From the NCBI GenBank assembly GCA_902577905.1, contig CACHAQ010000003.1, positions 1-64,000 of the forward strand: DNA of 64,000 nucleotides, in the 5' to 3' direction. Positions 15,846 to 25,551 of this stretch are shown here, piece after piece. Numbering within the stretch: the first letter of the stretch is position 1; each line of letters begins with the position of its first letter. Source of the DNA: an uncultured Alphaproteobacteria bacterium (GTDB lineage: Bacteria; Pseudomonadota; Alphaproteobacteria; HIMB59; GCA-002718135). Made by a program: the position numbers and the translations under genes. The notes below the pieces were generated by a model. It saw only the letters and a list, made by a program, of their open reading frames with translations, searched no databases and was not told the DNA's origin.

Positions 15846-17651
15846 ATGTCTAACTTAGAAAATAAACTTAAGAAAATAGTTAACACATTTAACAATATAA
15901 ATAAGGAAGAAGGCTATAGAGATATAAAAAAATTATCTGAAAAATATAAGAAAAACATAAAAGTTCTGAATGTATTATCACAAATATCCCATAAGATGGG
16001 CGATATAGATACGACGATAAATTCTTTAAAAAAAATTTTATTAACAGAAAATAATAATATCGATCTTCTAACTAAAATTTATAAATTATTTTTAACCAAA
16101 TCATCATTAGATGAAGCGTTAGAAAATATTAATTTAATTCTTAAGATAGAAAATAATTATGAAGCGATACGTGATAAAGCTTATATTCATTTTTTAAAAA
16201 ATGAATTTGCTGAAGCAACAAAATGTATAGAAAAGATTGCAAAATTAAAAGATGACGACTACTTTGGATATAATATCAAAGGATTAATATCTCTCAAAAA
16301 TAGTAAATTAGATATAGCTAAAAATTACTTTGAGAATGCAATCAAAATAAATAAACAATATGTTGATAGTTATAACAATTTGGGTGTCTGCTTACTCGAA
16401 CTAGAAAAATTAAATGAAGCATATGAGATATTTTTAGATGGATTTAATATTGACACTAAAAATATTAAAACTTTAATAAATCTTGGTAATGTTTTAAGTC
16501 TTCAAGATAAGATATTAGAAGCAATAAAAATTTATAATCAAGCGTTAAATTTAGATCCAAATAATCAAGAAATTTTATCAAATATCGCAATATGTTATTG
16601 TAGAGAGGGTAGCTTGGAAGAGGCAAAAATTTACTATGATAGGGCTATAGAAATAAATCCTCATGATTATAAATTACAATATGCATATTGCACTCTTCAA
16701 TTGAAATTAAATAAATTTTCCGACTCATGGAACTTGTTTGATTCAAGGTTATTAATTGAAAAAAATAAAGTTAAATTGACTAGTTTCGAATTGGTAAAAA
16801 ATAAACTATTTGATAATTTGAAAATAGGAACAAAAGAGAACTTGCTGATTTTAAGAGAACAAGGAATTGGTGAAGAAATACTTTTTAGTTCAGTTTATCA
16901 AGATATTATTAAAAGATTTGAAAATATTAAAATTGAAGCTGATAAAAGACTAGTTTCTATATTTAATCGCTCTTTTGAAAAAGATATTTTTGTAAAAGAT
17001 GGATACTATTCAAATAGTTCTAAAATATCTGAGTTTGAAAGTGTGGTATATGCTGGGAGTATGGTCAAGTTTTTTAGAAAAAGAAAAGCTGACTTTAAAA
17101 ATAAAAAATTTTTATTAGCCAGAAAAGATCTAATAGATAAGTACAAAAAAATATTATCTAGTTATAATGAAAAGCTTAAGGTAGGTATTTCATGGAAAAG
17201 TATTGTAAATATCTATGGAAGTTTAAAATCACTATCTATAAGAGATTTCGAGCCTTTGTTTGCTGATGATAGGGTGATTATAAACTTGCAATATGGAAGT
17301 ATTGAAGAAGATAAACAATATATTTCAAGTCAGAAAAAATATCTAAAAACATTTGATGATTTAGATTTATTCAATGATATTGAGTCTTGTATGGGTTTGT
17401 TAAAAAACTTAGATTTATTTATAACTGTAAGTAATTCGACAGCACATTTTGCAGGAGCTCTTGGAATACCTACTATACTCATCTGTCCCAAAAAATCATC
17501 TACATATTATTACTGGAATACTCATGATGGATCATCAATATGGTATAAAAATGTTAAAGTTTTAGGAATAGATATTTCAGTAAGTAAAACTATTGAACAT
17601 ATTAACAAGATTGTAAAAGGAAATAATAAATTTGACTTTTCAAATAATTAA
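15846..17651 (+). CDS. TPR protein with C-terminal glycosyltransferase-like domain
   Basis: The first ~290 of 601 residues are TPR units (for example KLDIAKNYFENAIKINKQYVDSY, split here as DIAKNYFENAIKI, and ILEAIKIYNQALNLDPNN, EEAKIYYDRAIEINPHD). The rest is a GT-B-like domain with the GT9-type end DLFITVSNSTAHFAGALGIP and PTILICPKKSSTYYYW. This architecture is common in marine Alphaproteobacteria and is probably involved in surface or flagellar glycosylation. The listed ATG has no ribosome site and touches the upstream terminator, so the mRNA may be leaderless or the true start may be internal. Confidence 0.75.
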   Translation: MSNLENKLKKIVNTFNNINKEEGYRDIKKLSEKYKKNIKVLNVLSQISHKMGDIDTTINSLKKILLTENNNIDLLTKIYKLFLTKSSLDEALENINLILKIENNYEAIRDKAYIHFLKNEFAEATKCIEKIAKLKDDDYFGYNIKGLISLKNSKLDIAKNYFENAIKINKQYVDSYNNLGVCLLELEKLNEAYEIFLDGFNIDTKNIKTLINLGNVLSLQDKILEAIKIYNQALNLDPNNQEILSNIAICYCREGSLEEAKIYYDRAIEINPHDYKLQYAYCTLQLKLNKFSDSWNLFDSRLLIEKNKVKLTSFELVKNKLFDNLKIGTKENLLILREQGIGEEILFSSVYQDIIKRFENIKIEADKRLVSIFNRSFEKDIFVKDGYYSNSSKISEFESVVYAGSMVKFFRKRKADFKNKKFLLARKDLIDKYKKILSSYNEKLKVGISWKSIVNIYGSLKSLSIRDFEPLFADDRVIINLQYGSIEEDKQYISSQKKYLKTFDDLDLFNDIESCMGLLKNLDLFITVSNSTAHFAGALGIPTILICPKKSSTYYYWNTHDGSSIWYKNVKVLGIDISVSKTIEHINKIVKGNNKFDFSNN

Positions 17652-17673
17652 AATTTATAAATTTTTTTTTGAT

Positions 17674-18369
17674 CTATTGCTTAAATTTTTTTGAAAGATA
17701 GTCATCTCTTTCTTCAAGCCACTCCTTAGCGTATTCGACATCTTGCCATTCAGAAAACCATGGGCCACCTCGAGTATAATGAACGGCAAAAGGCTTTTGG
17801 TTATTATGCCCTGAAGTCCAACCCTCTAACCAATTCCATCTTTCATCAAGTGATCCAATTTCATCATTTTTACACCATTTAAATTGATGGAGATATGCGC
17901 CAGTTTCATTATTTACTTTTTCAACTGTAAGGCTTTTAGTGCTAGGATGAGCACAATTGTATAAAATAAAACTGGACCAATTTTTTCTTGGATATATTGT
18001 TTGTTTTTGACCATCCATCTTGTGCCTTTCTTTGGGAGTATAATCATGTTGAACACAGTAGACTGCTTTAGTTTCATCTAAATTATTTAACAATTTTGAA
18101 ACATCATCTAAAAAAATAAAATCACAATCACAAAAAACTGCCCAGCCTTGAAAATTCATAAGTTTAGGTACTAAAAATCTTGAATAAGTAAATTGAGTAG
18201 ACGCTAGTGGATCAACATCTCTCGTATAAAGATTTTTAGCAATAAGTTCATCTAATTTTAGAGAAGTAATATTTATATCAATGCTCGAGTGTCTTAATAA
18301 TGAATGTTTACATACTCTGTAAGCTATATCCTCTTTAGAGTCATAGCCTATAAAGAAATGAAGTTTCAT
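17674..18369 (-). CDS. Glycosyltransferase with DxD motif (GT8-like)
   Basis: A 231-residue cytosolic protein. It opens MKLHFFIGYDSKEDIAYRVC, typical of GT-A sugar transferases, and has a metal-binding DxD in GWAVFCDCDFIFLDD at about residue 82. The C-terminal HYTRGGPWFSEW stretch is like that of sugar-nucleotide transferases that close over the product. Acceptor and donor are unknown. It is the last gene of a leftward unit after HemY and the Mic60-like gene, with 1 bp to hemY. Confidence 0.7.
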   Translation of the reverse strand: MKLHFFIGYDSKEDIAYRVCKHSLLRHSSIDINITSLKLDELIAKNLYTRDVDPLASTQFTYSRFLVPKLMNFQGWAVFCDCDFIFLDDVSKLLNNLDETKAVYCVQHDYTPKERHKMDGQKQTIYPRKNWSSFILYNCAHPSTKSLTVEKVNNETGAYLHQFKWCKNDEIGSLDERWNWLEGWTSGHNNQKPFAVHYTRGGPWFSEWQDVEYAKEWLEERDDYLSKKFKQ

Positions 18370-18370
18370 A

Positions 18371-19672
18371 TTAAATATTATTTTGTCTTAACATTTTATA
18401 AGATGTCCAAACAAGAGAATTATAATTTCCAGAATTAGATAAAGTGCTCCACTCATCTTGGGTTTGATTTGTAATTCTACAAATCCATGTATTTTCCATT
18501 CTGGCATTTTCGGCTCTCATAATCCAAGCATCACTTTTCTGTTTATCATTATTTTCTCCTAGTTCTATGTTTGACATAAAGTAACAGATTTCTTTTGATG
18601 GATTAGCTCCAATCATGCCTGAAATATTTTCTCTGGCTAAATCCCATCTAGAATTTTTTATAGCAAAATATACTAAAAGTTTTTTTGATTCTTCTGAATT
18701 TAGATTATTTTTAACCAAATCATTTATAAATTTTATTTCACTTAAATCATTTTGAATTAAAATTTTTGTTATAATAGATCTAAGTAAAGAACTTTGGTTT
18801 AAATTCCAATACTTCTTAATTTGTTTTCTTAAATTTCTTTTATCATTTAAGTTAGAAAGAATATGTAAATGCAATTTTATATATGGAGGAAAGTTTTTTT
18901 TCAGTTCAATTGCTTTAACAATATTTTTCAAAGCATCTTTTATATCACTGTCAGATTTTATTTTCGCTATCTCATAATACCCAATTGATTTATTTTCACT
19001 AAGATCATTTTTGTTTATAATTTTATTTGAGAATGCTTTTTCTGATAATGTAATTAGTTGATTCCAATTCTTTGTTTTAGCAGCAATAAATATTAATGTT
19101 TGATAGAGCTTTTCAATATTAGGGTTTAAAGAAAACAATTTTTCTCCATACAAAAACGCATGGTGATAATCATGATTTTTTAAATTTTGTTCCATTAACC
19201 CCCTGTAGCCTAGTGCTTCTGTCTTTTTTGATTTAATCATATCTTCATAGACATTATTTAATTCAGGGAATTTTTTCTCTATCTTTAAAACCTCAGATTT
19301 TAATAAAAGAGATAAAGAGGGGTCGTCTTTTAAATATGAAGTCATTTTTTTATGAGATTTTATTGCAGATTTATTATCTTTATTAGCTACAGCAATCATT
19401 GCATCGACAAAATGTAAGTAACCTTTTTCAATTTTATTGTATTTATTGTTTAGAAAATATTTACCTAGTGAAAGTCTTGATCGGAAAAATAAATAAAGCA
19501 CCAGATATAATAGAAAAATAAAAGATAAAAAAACAATTGCAAATAAATTTGAAGAAAAAGAATACTTTAAATTTCCTATATCTAAGGATACAATAAATGG
19601 ATTTGTAAAAATAAAAGTGAGCGCAATGATTAATAATAAAAACTGCAATACAAAAATCGAAAATCTATACAT
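18371..19672 (-). CDS. hemY: HemY-like TPR membrane protein
   Basis: The 433-residue protein has two N-terminal transmembrane helices (about 5-24 and 40-62), the HemY_N signature LDIGNLKYSFSSNLFAIVF, and TPR-like helices thereafter. Bacterial HemY proteins of this type are not protoporphyrinogen oxidase; they are inner-membrane TPR proteins linked to haem synthesis genes. The end keeps the alphaproteobacterial MRAENARMENTWICRI pattern. It overlaps the Mic60-like gene by 8 bp. hemC and hemD, which often accompany this pair, are not nearby. Confidence 0.82.
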   Translation of the reverse strand: MYRFSIFVLQFLLLIIALTFIFTNPFIVSLDIGNLKYSFSSNLFAIVFLSFIFLLYLVLYLFFRSRLSLGKYFLNNKYNKIEKGYLHFVDAMIAVANKDNKSAIKSHKKMTSYLKDDPSLSLLLKSEVLKIEKKFPELNNVYEDMIKSKKTEALGYRGLMEQNLKNHDYHHAFLYGEKLFSLNPNIEKLYQTLIFIAAKTKNWNQLITLSEKAFSNKIINKNDLSENKSIGYYEIAKIKSDSDIKDALKNIVKAIELKKNFPPYIKLHLHILSNLNDKRNLRKQIKKYWNLNQSSLLRSIITKILIQNDLSEIKFINDLVKNNLNSEESKKLLVYFAIKNSRWDLARENISGMIGANPSKEICYFMSNIELGENNDKQKSDAWIMRAENARMENTWICRITNQTQDEWSTLSNSGNYNSLVWTSYKMLRQNNI

Positions 19673-20549
19673 TATTTAATTTTGATATTTCTGTTATAAA
19701 ATTATTAAAGTTATTCATTTCATTTAAAGATATTTTAAAAAAAACTTTATAATTATCTATCCTACTTATGCTGTCATATGCTTTTGTTATATTTCGATTT
19801 TTAATAAAAAATTTGGTTTCCTCTAATATTAAAATTTTTTCATCAGAAATAATATTTTCTGAAGATGGGGAAAGGTTTATATATGGTAAAAAGATTTTGT
19901 TAAATAAATTATTGTTTTCATTCACAATATTCTTCAAATATAAATTAACTTCATCATTAAATTGATTTTCTAAAAATAAATGACCTTTATATTTATTTCT
20001 TTTTAGAATTGATAATTTTTCCAAAATAGGATTTTTGTTATTTTCTAAAATTGTTTCAAGATATTTGAGTTCTCTATCAAAATCCATATTATTTTCGTAT
20101 TTGATTTTAATTAACTCAACTACTTCTTTAATAGATTGATTTACTAACTCAGGATTATTATTTGGTTGGGATTCAATATTTTTATTTTTTATAGAAGAAA
20201 TCTCAATACTTAGAGAATTGAAATTATTATTTAACTTTTTTATACTTTCATTGATTGACGTCAAATCAACTTTTGATTCTTTATTTGAATTTTCTTTAAT
20301 AAGTTTTTCGATATTTGTTAAAGCTGTTTTTGTTTCTAATATTTCTTTAGATATATTTTTTATAAATTCAGAATTTACATTTATATTTTCCCTAAGTTCA
20401 TTTTCTAATTCAGTCTGAAGTTTAGATGCCTCATCTTCATTTTGATAATTCATATAGAGAAGATAAATTAAGAAAAAAACACATAATAAAAGAATAAAAC
20501 TTAATGAAAATTTAGAAAAAATATAAAAACTATCAAAAACTTTTTTCAT
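19665..20549 (-). CDS. Mitofilin/Mic60-like (COG4223) membrane-anchored coiled-coil protein
   Basis: The 294-residue protein has one N-terminal transmembrane helix (about 13-33), a long charged coiled-coil-like region (about 35-140), and a C-terminal helical domain that follows the alphaproteobacterial Mic60 pattern: FDRELKYLETIL, LSILKRNKYKGHLFLENQF and a final ETKFFIKNRNITKAYDSISR. Position just upstream of hemY is where such Mic60 homologues lie in Alphaproteobacteria. It is short (usual length 350-450), mainly through a reduced coiled-coil. Function by homology is bending or tethering of inner membrane. Sequence identity is low, so this is a family-pattern call. Confidence 0.6.
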   Translation of the reverse strand: MKKVFDSFYIFSKFSLSFILLLCVFFLIYLLYMNYQNEDEASKLQTELENELRENINVNSEFIKNISKEILETKTALTNIEKLIKENSNKESKVDLTSINESIKKLNNNFNSLSIEISSIKNKNIESQPNNNPELVNQSIKEVVELIKIKYENNMDFDRELKYLETILENNKNPILEKLSILKRNKYKGHLFLENQFNDEVNLYLKNIVNENNNLFNKIFLPYINLSPSSENIISDEKILILEETKFFIKNRNITKAYDSISRIDNYKVFFKISLNEMNNFNNFITEISKLNNV

Positions 20550-20610
20550 ACTCTTTTTTTAGCATTATTAGTTTGTTGTTTAACAGTGTAAAATACTGTA
20601 CCAAAAAAAT

Positions 20611-21621
20611 ATGCTTGTATTTGCTGTAGAAACCTCGTGCGACGAAACATCAGTATGTCTTATGGAAAACAGATCTATTGTAGAACATATTACTTTTTCT
20701 CAGGAAATTCATAATAAACACGGTGGAGTTGTTCCTGAGTTAGCCTCAAGATCACATTTGGAAAAAATACAAAGTATAACAAATGATTTATTTAGTAACA
20801 AAAAAATAGAACCAAAAAAAATAGATATTTTTACTGCTACTTGTGGACCTGGACTTATAGGCAGTTTATTGGTTGGCTCAACTTTTACCAAATCTTTAGC
20901 AATTTCTTTTAACAAACCATTCATTCCAACTAATCATCTTGAAGGACACATATTGTCTACAAGTTTTAATAACAATATTAAATTTCCAAACCTGATCTTA
21001 CTTTTAACCGGAGGCCATACTCAGGTTTATTTAATGAAAAGTGAGAATGAAATAGAGTTATTGGGTCAAAGTGTTGATGATGCAATAGGAGAAGCTTTTG
21101 ATAAAACAGCAAAATTAATTGGTCTATCATATCCTGGTGGTAGTGAAATTGAACAACAAGCACTTAAAGGGAATGAGGACAAATTTGTTTTACCAAAACC
21201 ATTAGTTAAAGAAAAAAATTTTAATTTTTCATTTTCTGGTATTAAAACAAATATAAATCTTTTAACAAAAAAAAATAAAATTGATAAAAATTTTGTAGAA
21301 GATTTATCGGCATCATTTCAAAAAAATATTACTGAAATTATTATTGAAAAATTAGAAAGAGGATTAAAAAGATTAAGTTCTGAAAATAAAAATATAAGAT
21401 CAATTTCTGTAGTAGGAGGAGTGTCAAATAACAAATATATTCGGAGTAAAATAGAAAATTTTTTTGTCGAGAAAAATATTGAAATTTATTATCCTATAAA
21501 AGAAATGATGGGAGACAATGCTGCAATGATTGCATGGGCATGTATGAAATTTTATAAAAAAGACAGAAATGATTTATTTTTTAAACCAATACCTAGATTA
21601 GAAGTAAGAAGTGTATTATAA
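20611..21621 (+). CDS. tsaD: tRNA N6-threonylcarbamoyladenosine transferase TsaD
   Basis: Catalytic subunit for t6A37 formation on ANN-decoding tRNAs. The 336-residue ASKHA-fold protein has the start VETSCDETSVCL, the metal-binding HLEGH (histidines 109 and 113), the GGHTQVYL and DDAIGEAFDKTAKLIGL motifs, and the final DNAAMIAWA. It is divergent from the Mic60-like gene. Confidence 0.96.
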   Translation: MLVFAVETSCDETSVCLMENRSIVEHITFSQEIHNKHGGVVPELASRSHLEKIQSITNDLFSNKKIEPKKIDIFTATCGPGLIGSLLVGSTFTKSLAISFNKPFIPTNHLEGHILSTSFNNNIKFPNLILLLTGGHTQVYLMKSENEIELLGQSVDDAIGEAFDKTAKLIGLSYPGGSEIEQQALKGNEDKFVLPKPLVKEKNFNFSFSGIKTNINLLTKKNKIDKNFVEDLSASFQKNITEIIIEKLERGLKRLSSENKNIRSISVVGGVSNNKYIRSKIENFFVEKNIEIYYPIKEMMGDNAAMIAWACMKFYKKDRNDLFFKPIPRLEVRSVL

Positions 21622-21660
21622 AAATAATCTTGTAATAAATTTGAACTAAAGAATATTAAA

Positions 21661-22077
21661 ATGAAATATTGGTTGTTGAAATCTGAACCTAGTGCTTGGT
21701 CCTGGGATAATCAAGTTAAAGAAGGTCCATCCATGTGGGATGGTGTGCGAAATTATCAGGCAAGGAATAATTTGAAGGAAATGAAAAAAAATGACTTATG
21801 TTTTTTTTATCATTCAGTTACTGAAAGAAATGTTGTTGGAATTGTGAAAGTAGTGAAAGAGCACTATCCAGATCCAACTGATAAAACAAGACGTTTCGTA
21901 GTAGTAGATGTTAAGGTTGTAAAAAAACTGAAAAATCCAGTATCTCTTGATCAAATAAAAGAAAATAAAAAACTCAAAAATATTGCTCTTGTTAAACAAA
22001 GTAGGCTTTCTGTAATGCCCATAAATAAAATTGAGTGGGAAGAGATAATAAAAATGTCATCAATGTCACATTATTAA
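21661..22077 (+). CDS. EVE domain protein
   Basis: A 138-residue PUA-like EVE domain protein (thymocyte nuclear protein 1 type). It opens MKYWLLKSEPSAWSWDNQ and contains WDGVRNYQARNNLKEMKKND and FFYHSVTERNVVGIVKV, all standard. EVE proteins bind modified bases in RNA or DNA; the bacterial role is not settled. It sits 39 bp after tsaD, so is probably in the same operon. Confidence 0.93.
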   Translation: MKYWLLKSEPSAWSWDNQVKEGPSMWDGVRNYQARNNLKEMKKNDLCFFYHSVTERNVVGIVKVVKEHYPDPTDKTRRFVVVDVKVVKKLKNPVSLDQIKENKKLKNIALVKQSRLSVMPINKIEWEEIIKMSSMSHY

Positions 22078-22082
22078 TATGT

Positions 22083-22967
22083 ATGACTAAACATATTTTT
22101 TGGTTAGCATCCTATCCTAAAAGTGGAAATACACTTCTTAGAGCAATACTATCTTCTCTGTTTTTTACTGAAAATGGAGTTTTTAATTTTAAACTTCTTG
22201 AGAGTATTACTAGTTTTGAAGACACATATTTTGTTTCTAAAATGAAAAAGTTAATAGGAAATGATTTTAATAAATTAAACAGTACAACAATTTTTTATAA
22301 ATATTTGCTAAAAATACAGGAAAAAGAAAATCTAGGATTTAAAGAGGATTTTAAATTTTTTAAAACTCATTCAGGTAACTTTGGTATTAATAATAATTTT
22401 TTTACTTCGGAAAAAAATATAAGGGGAATAATTTATATTATCAGAGACCCAAGGGATGTATGTATTTCTTGGGCTAATCATACTGGTAAAACATTTAATG
22501 AAAGTATTGAATTCATGACTAATGATTTAGCATCACTATTATGGCTTGAAAGAGAAAATAAAATTTTTGATACTGAAAATAAACCTTTATCTTTTCTTTC
22601 TAGATGGGATAAACATGTTATATCATGGACCTCAACTAATTGGGATTGTCCTCTTTTAGTACTAAAGTTTGAGGACCTTGTTTATAAAAAGGAAGAAACG
22701 ATTAAAACCATAGCAAATTTTTTTATTGATAGATTTAGTTTTAAATTTAATAATTTAGATAATAAAATTGTTAATATATTGGAGACAACAAACTTTCAAA
22801 AATTTAAGAAAACAGAATTAAAAGATGGTTTTGTAGAAGCACAGGCTGAAAGGCAGTTTTTTAAATCAGGTACAAAAAATCAATGGAAGAATAAATTGAG
22901 CAAAGAACAAATTATTAAAATAGAAGAAAAATTTAATAAAATTATGAATAAATTTAATTATAAATAA
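22083..22967 (+). CDS. Sulfotransferase domain protein
   Basis: The 294-residue product has the 5'-phosphosulfate loop WLASYPKSGNTLLRA near the N-terminus and the 3'-phosphate motif IIYIIRDPRDVCISWANH, so it should use PAPS to sulfate an acceptor. The C-terminal TKNQWKNKLSKEQI is also typical. I chose the ATG at 22083 because the motif then begins at residue 11; an earlier Met at 22035 would overlap the EVE gene by 43 bp. The acceptor is unknown, probably a glycan or lipid. Confidence 0.8.
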   Translation: MTKHIFWLASYPKSGNTLLRAILSSLFFTENGVFNFKLLESITSFEDTYFVSKMKKLIGNDFNKLNSTTIFYKYLLKIQEKENLGFKEDFKFFKTHSGNFGINNNFFTSEKNIRGIIYIIRDPRDVCISWANHTGKTFNESIEFMTNDLASLLWLERENKIFDTENKPLSFLSRWDKHVISWTSTNWDCPLLVLKFEDLVYKKEETIKTIANFFIDRFSFKFNNLDNKIVNILETTNFQKFKKTELKDGFVEAQAERQFFKSGTKNQWKNKLSKEQIIKIEEKFNKIMNKFNYK

Positions 22968-23007
22968 GTTGAATTTTTATATTTTTACAAATACTCTTAT
23001 ATAAGTA

Positions 23008-24930
23008 ATGAAAATTAAAGAAGAATGGATAAAGGAAAGTAAAGTAAATTCAGAAAGATATATTTCACTATACCAAGAATCCATAGAGAATAGTGACGAA
23101 TTCTGGAATAAACATGGGGATAGAATTGATTGGTATAAAAAATATACTAAGATAAGAAATACAAAATATTCTAATAAGGACGTAAGTATAAAATGGTATG
23201 AAGATGGAAAACTGAATGTTTCATATAATTGTATAGATAGACACGCGAAAGAAAATCCTAATAGAGTTGCAATAATTTGGGAAGGAGATGATCCTAAAGA
23301 TGTTAAAAAAATAACTTATAAAGAACTTTTACTAAACGTTTCTAAAGCCGCCAACGTATTAAAAAAAATTGGAATTAAAAAGGGTGACAGAGTTACCATA
23401 TATTTAACTATGATACCTGAATTAGCTTACACAATGTTAGCATGTGCTAGAATTGGAGCTATTCATTCTATAATTTTTGGAGGTTTTTCTGCAGAGTCAA
23501 TAGCGGGAAGGATACAAGATTGTGGATCTAAGTTTATTATAACTGCCGATGAAGGTGTCAGAGGTGGTAAAAAAATTCCATTAAAATTGACAGTTGATAA
23601 AGCTTTGGAAACTTGTCCAGAAGTTGAAAGATGCTTAATCATTAAAAGAACAAATAAAGATATAAAATTAAAAACAAACAGAGATATTTTTTATGAAGAT
23701 CTAATTAATGAGGTTGAGGATGTTTGCGAACCTGAAGTTTTAAATGCAGAAGATCCATTATTTATCTTGTATACCTCAGGTTCTACGGGAAAACCTAAAG
23801 GAGTTATGCATACGAGTGGCGGGTATTTGGTTTATGCATCTATGACTCATGAGTACATATTTAATTATAATCCTGATGATATTTATTGGTGTACCGCTGA
23901 TATTGGTTGGATTACAGGTCATAGCTACATTATCTATGGTCCGCTTGCTAATGGCGCCACAACATTGATGTTTGAGGGTGTACCAAACTATCCTGATTTT
24001 TCTAGATTTTGGCAAATAGTAGATAAACATAAGGTTAACATATTTTATACTGCCCCTACCGCAATTAGAGCTCTTATGCGAGAAGGAGACGAATATGTTA
24101 AAAAAACAAATAGATCATCACTGAAACTTTTAGGCAGTGTAGGTGAGCCAATTAATCCAGAAGCATGGAAATGGTATTTTGAAGTTCCAGGAAATTCAAG
24201 GTGTCCTATAGTGGATACTTGGTGGCAAACTGAAACAGGCGGAATATTAATATCTCCTCAGACTGGTGCAATAAAGTTAAAACCTGGTTCTGCTTCAAAA
24301 CCTTTTTTTGGTATTGAGCCGTGTATCGTTGATAAAGAAGGTAAAGAATTGGAAGGTGAATGTGAGGGTATGCTTTGTATGAAAAGATCGTGGCCTGGTC
24401 AAATGAGAACTGTTTACGGTGACCACAAAAGATTTATAGATACTTATTTTTCTCAATTTGATGGTAAATATTTTACAGGTGATGGCTGTAAAAGGGATAA
24501 AGATGGATATTATTGGATTACAGGTAGAGTAGATGATGTAATTATTGTATCAGGACATAATTTAGGAACTGCTGAAATTGAAAGTGCTTTTGTGTCCCAT
24601 AAAGATGTATCTGAAGCTGCGGTAGTGGGTTACCCACATGAAGTTAAAGGAAATGGCTTGTATTGTTATGTTTCCTTGAGGGTGGGTATAGAATCATCAG
24701 ATGATTTGCTAATAGAATTAAAGAAAACAATTAGAGAAAAAATTGGTCCTATTGCAACACCTGATTTTATACACATAACTGCTGGTCTTCCAAAAACTAG
24801 ATCGGGTAAGATAATGAGAAGAATTCTAAGAAAAATTGCTTCTAATGATTTTGATAATTTAGGAGACACATCAACACTTGCGGATCCAACCGTCGTAAAT
24901 AATTTGATTGAAAATAGAAAAAATAAGTAA
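23008..24930 (+). CDS. acsA: Acetyl-CoA synthetase
   Basis: Converts acetate, ATP and CoA to acetyl-CoA. The 640 residues include the AMP-binding P-loop [11 protein letters not shown] at about 255, the TWWQTETGG acyl-AMP motif, and the C-terminal [16 protein letters not shown] containing the lysine that is regulated by acetylation. The intact regulatory lysine suggests control by a Pat/CobB-type system. It ends 2 bp from the convergent thymidine kinase gene. Confidence 0.97.
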   Translation: MKIKEEWIKESKVNSERYISLYQESIENSDEFWNKHGDRIDWYKKYTKIRNTKYSNKDVSIKWYEDGKLNVSYNCIDRHAKENPNRVAIIWEGDDPKDVKKITYKELLLNVSKAANVLKKIGIKKGDRVTIYLTMIPELAYTMLACARIGAIHSIIFGGFSAESIAGRIQDCGSKFIITADEGVRGGKKIPLKLTVDKALETCPEVERCLIIKRTNKDIKLKTNRDIFYEDLINEVEDVCEPEVLNAEDPLFILYTSGSTGKPKGVMHTSGGYLVYASMTHEYIFNYNPDDIYWCTADIGWITGHSYIIYGPLANGATTLMFEGVPNYPDFSRFWQIVDKHKVNIFYTAPTAIRALMREGDEYVKKTNRSSLKLLGSVGEPINPEAWKWYFEVPGNSRCPIVDTWWQTETGGILISPQTGAIKLKPGSASKPFFGIEPCIVDKEGKELEGECEGMLCMKRSWPGQMRTVYGDHKRFIDTYFSQFDGKYFTGDGCKRDKDGYYWITGRVDDVIIVSGHNLGTAEIESAFVSHKDVSEAAVVGYPHEVKGNGLYCYVSLRVGIESSDDLLIELKKTIREKIGPIATPDFIHITAGLPKTRSGKIMRRILRKIASNDFDNLGDTSTLADPTVVNNLIENRKNK

Positions 24931-24932
24931 GC

Positions 24933-25484
24933 CTATCTTGGTTCCCAATGCTTAACGCATCTGGGCTCATAAATATTTGCTGCACCAACTTGAGTTCTTT
25001 CACCGCCCAATGTTTTCCTAAAGGTTTTAGTTGCTTCCAAACCACAAACGTTACAAAAACCATAAATCTTTACTATTTTATCTGAAAGACCAAGTAACAT
25101 TGAAGACGTTTCCCAGGGTTTTCCTCTTGAGTCTTGATCGAGACCAGCGCAAACAACATCTATTCCTTTATTCAAGATTATTTCTACATTACTTAGTGTG
25201 TCTTTCATGTCCATAAACTGAATTTCGTCTAGAAATACAATGTCCACTTCATTTTTTTCAAAAGTAAATTTGTTTAGAGTCGTTGTCCAATCATTCATTG
25301 CAAAGCATTCATGACTCAAATCATTATGGGTAATAATTTTTTCATTTGAATATCTGTTATCGATGCTTGGTTTAATTACTATAATTTTTTTATTTTGATG
25401 TTTTGCCCAAAGAATTCTTTTAAGTAATTCACTAGTTTTACCCGCAAACATTGCTCCTACAATTGTCTCAAGATTTCCTCGCAT
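24933..25484 (-). CDS. tdk: Thymidine kinase (class II)
   Basis: Phosphorylates thymidine in the salvage pathway. The 183 residues carry the P-loop GAMFAGKT (10-17), the catalytic DEIQFMD, the lasso-region LDQDSRGKPW and the zinc-binding cysteine pair CNVCG. Length and motifs are standard for the TK1-like type. The stop adjoins the acsA stop. Confidence 0.95.
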   Translation of the reverse strand: MRGNLETIVGAMFAGKTSELLKRILWAKHQNKKIIVIKPSIDNRYSNEKIITHNDLSHECFAMNDWTTTLNKFTFEKNEVDIVFLDEIQFMDMKDTLSNVEIILNKGIDVVCAGLDQDSRGKPWETSSMLLGLSDKIVKIYGFCNVCGLEATKTFRKTLGGERTQVGAANIYEPRCVKHWEPR

Positions 25485-25551
25485 AACTCAATATATTTTA
25501 TTTTTATGATTTATTATATAATTATTTTAAATAAATATAAATTTTGTAGTA

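Noticed and set aside
17650..17665. AT-only 16-bp palindrome plus T9 between convergent genes as a terminator
   Set aside because: No GC in the stem; expected often in DNA this AT-rich.
22035..22082. Upstream Met for the sulfotransferase
   Set aside because: Would overlap the EVE gene and add 16 residues before the PAPS loop that relatives do not have.
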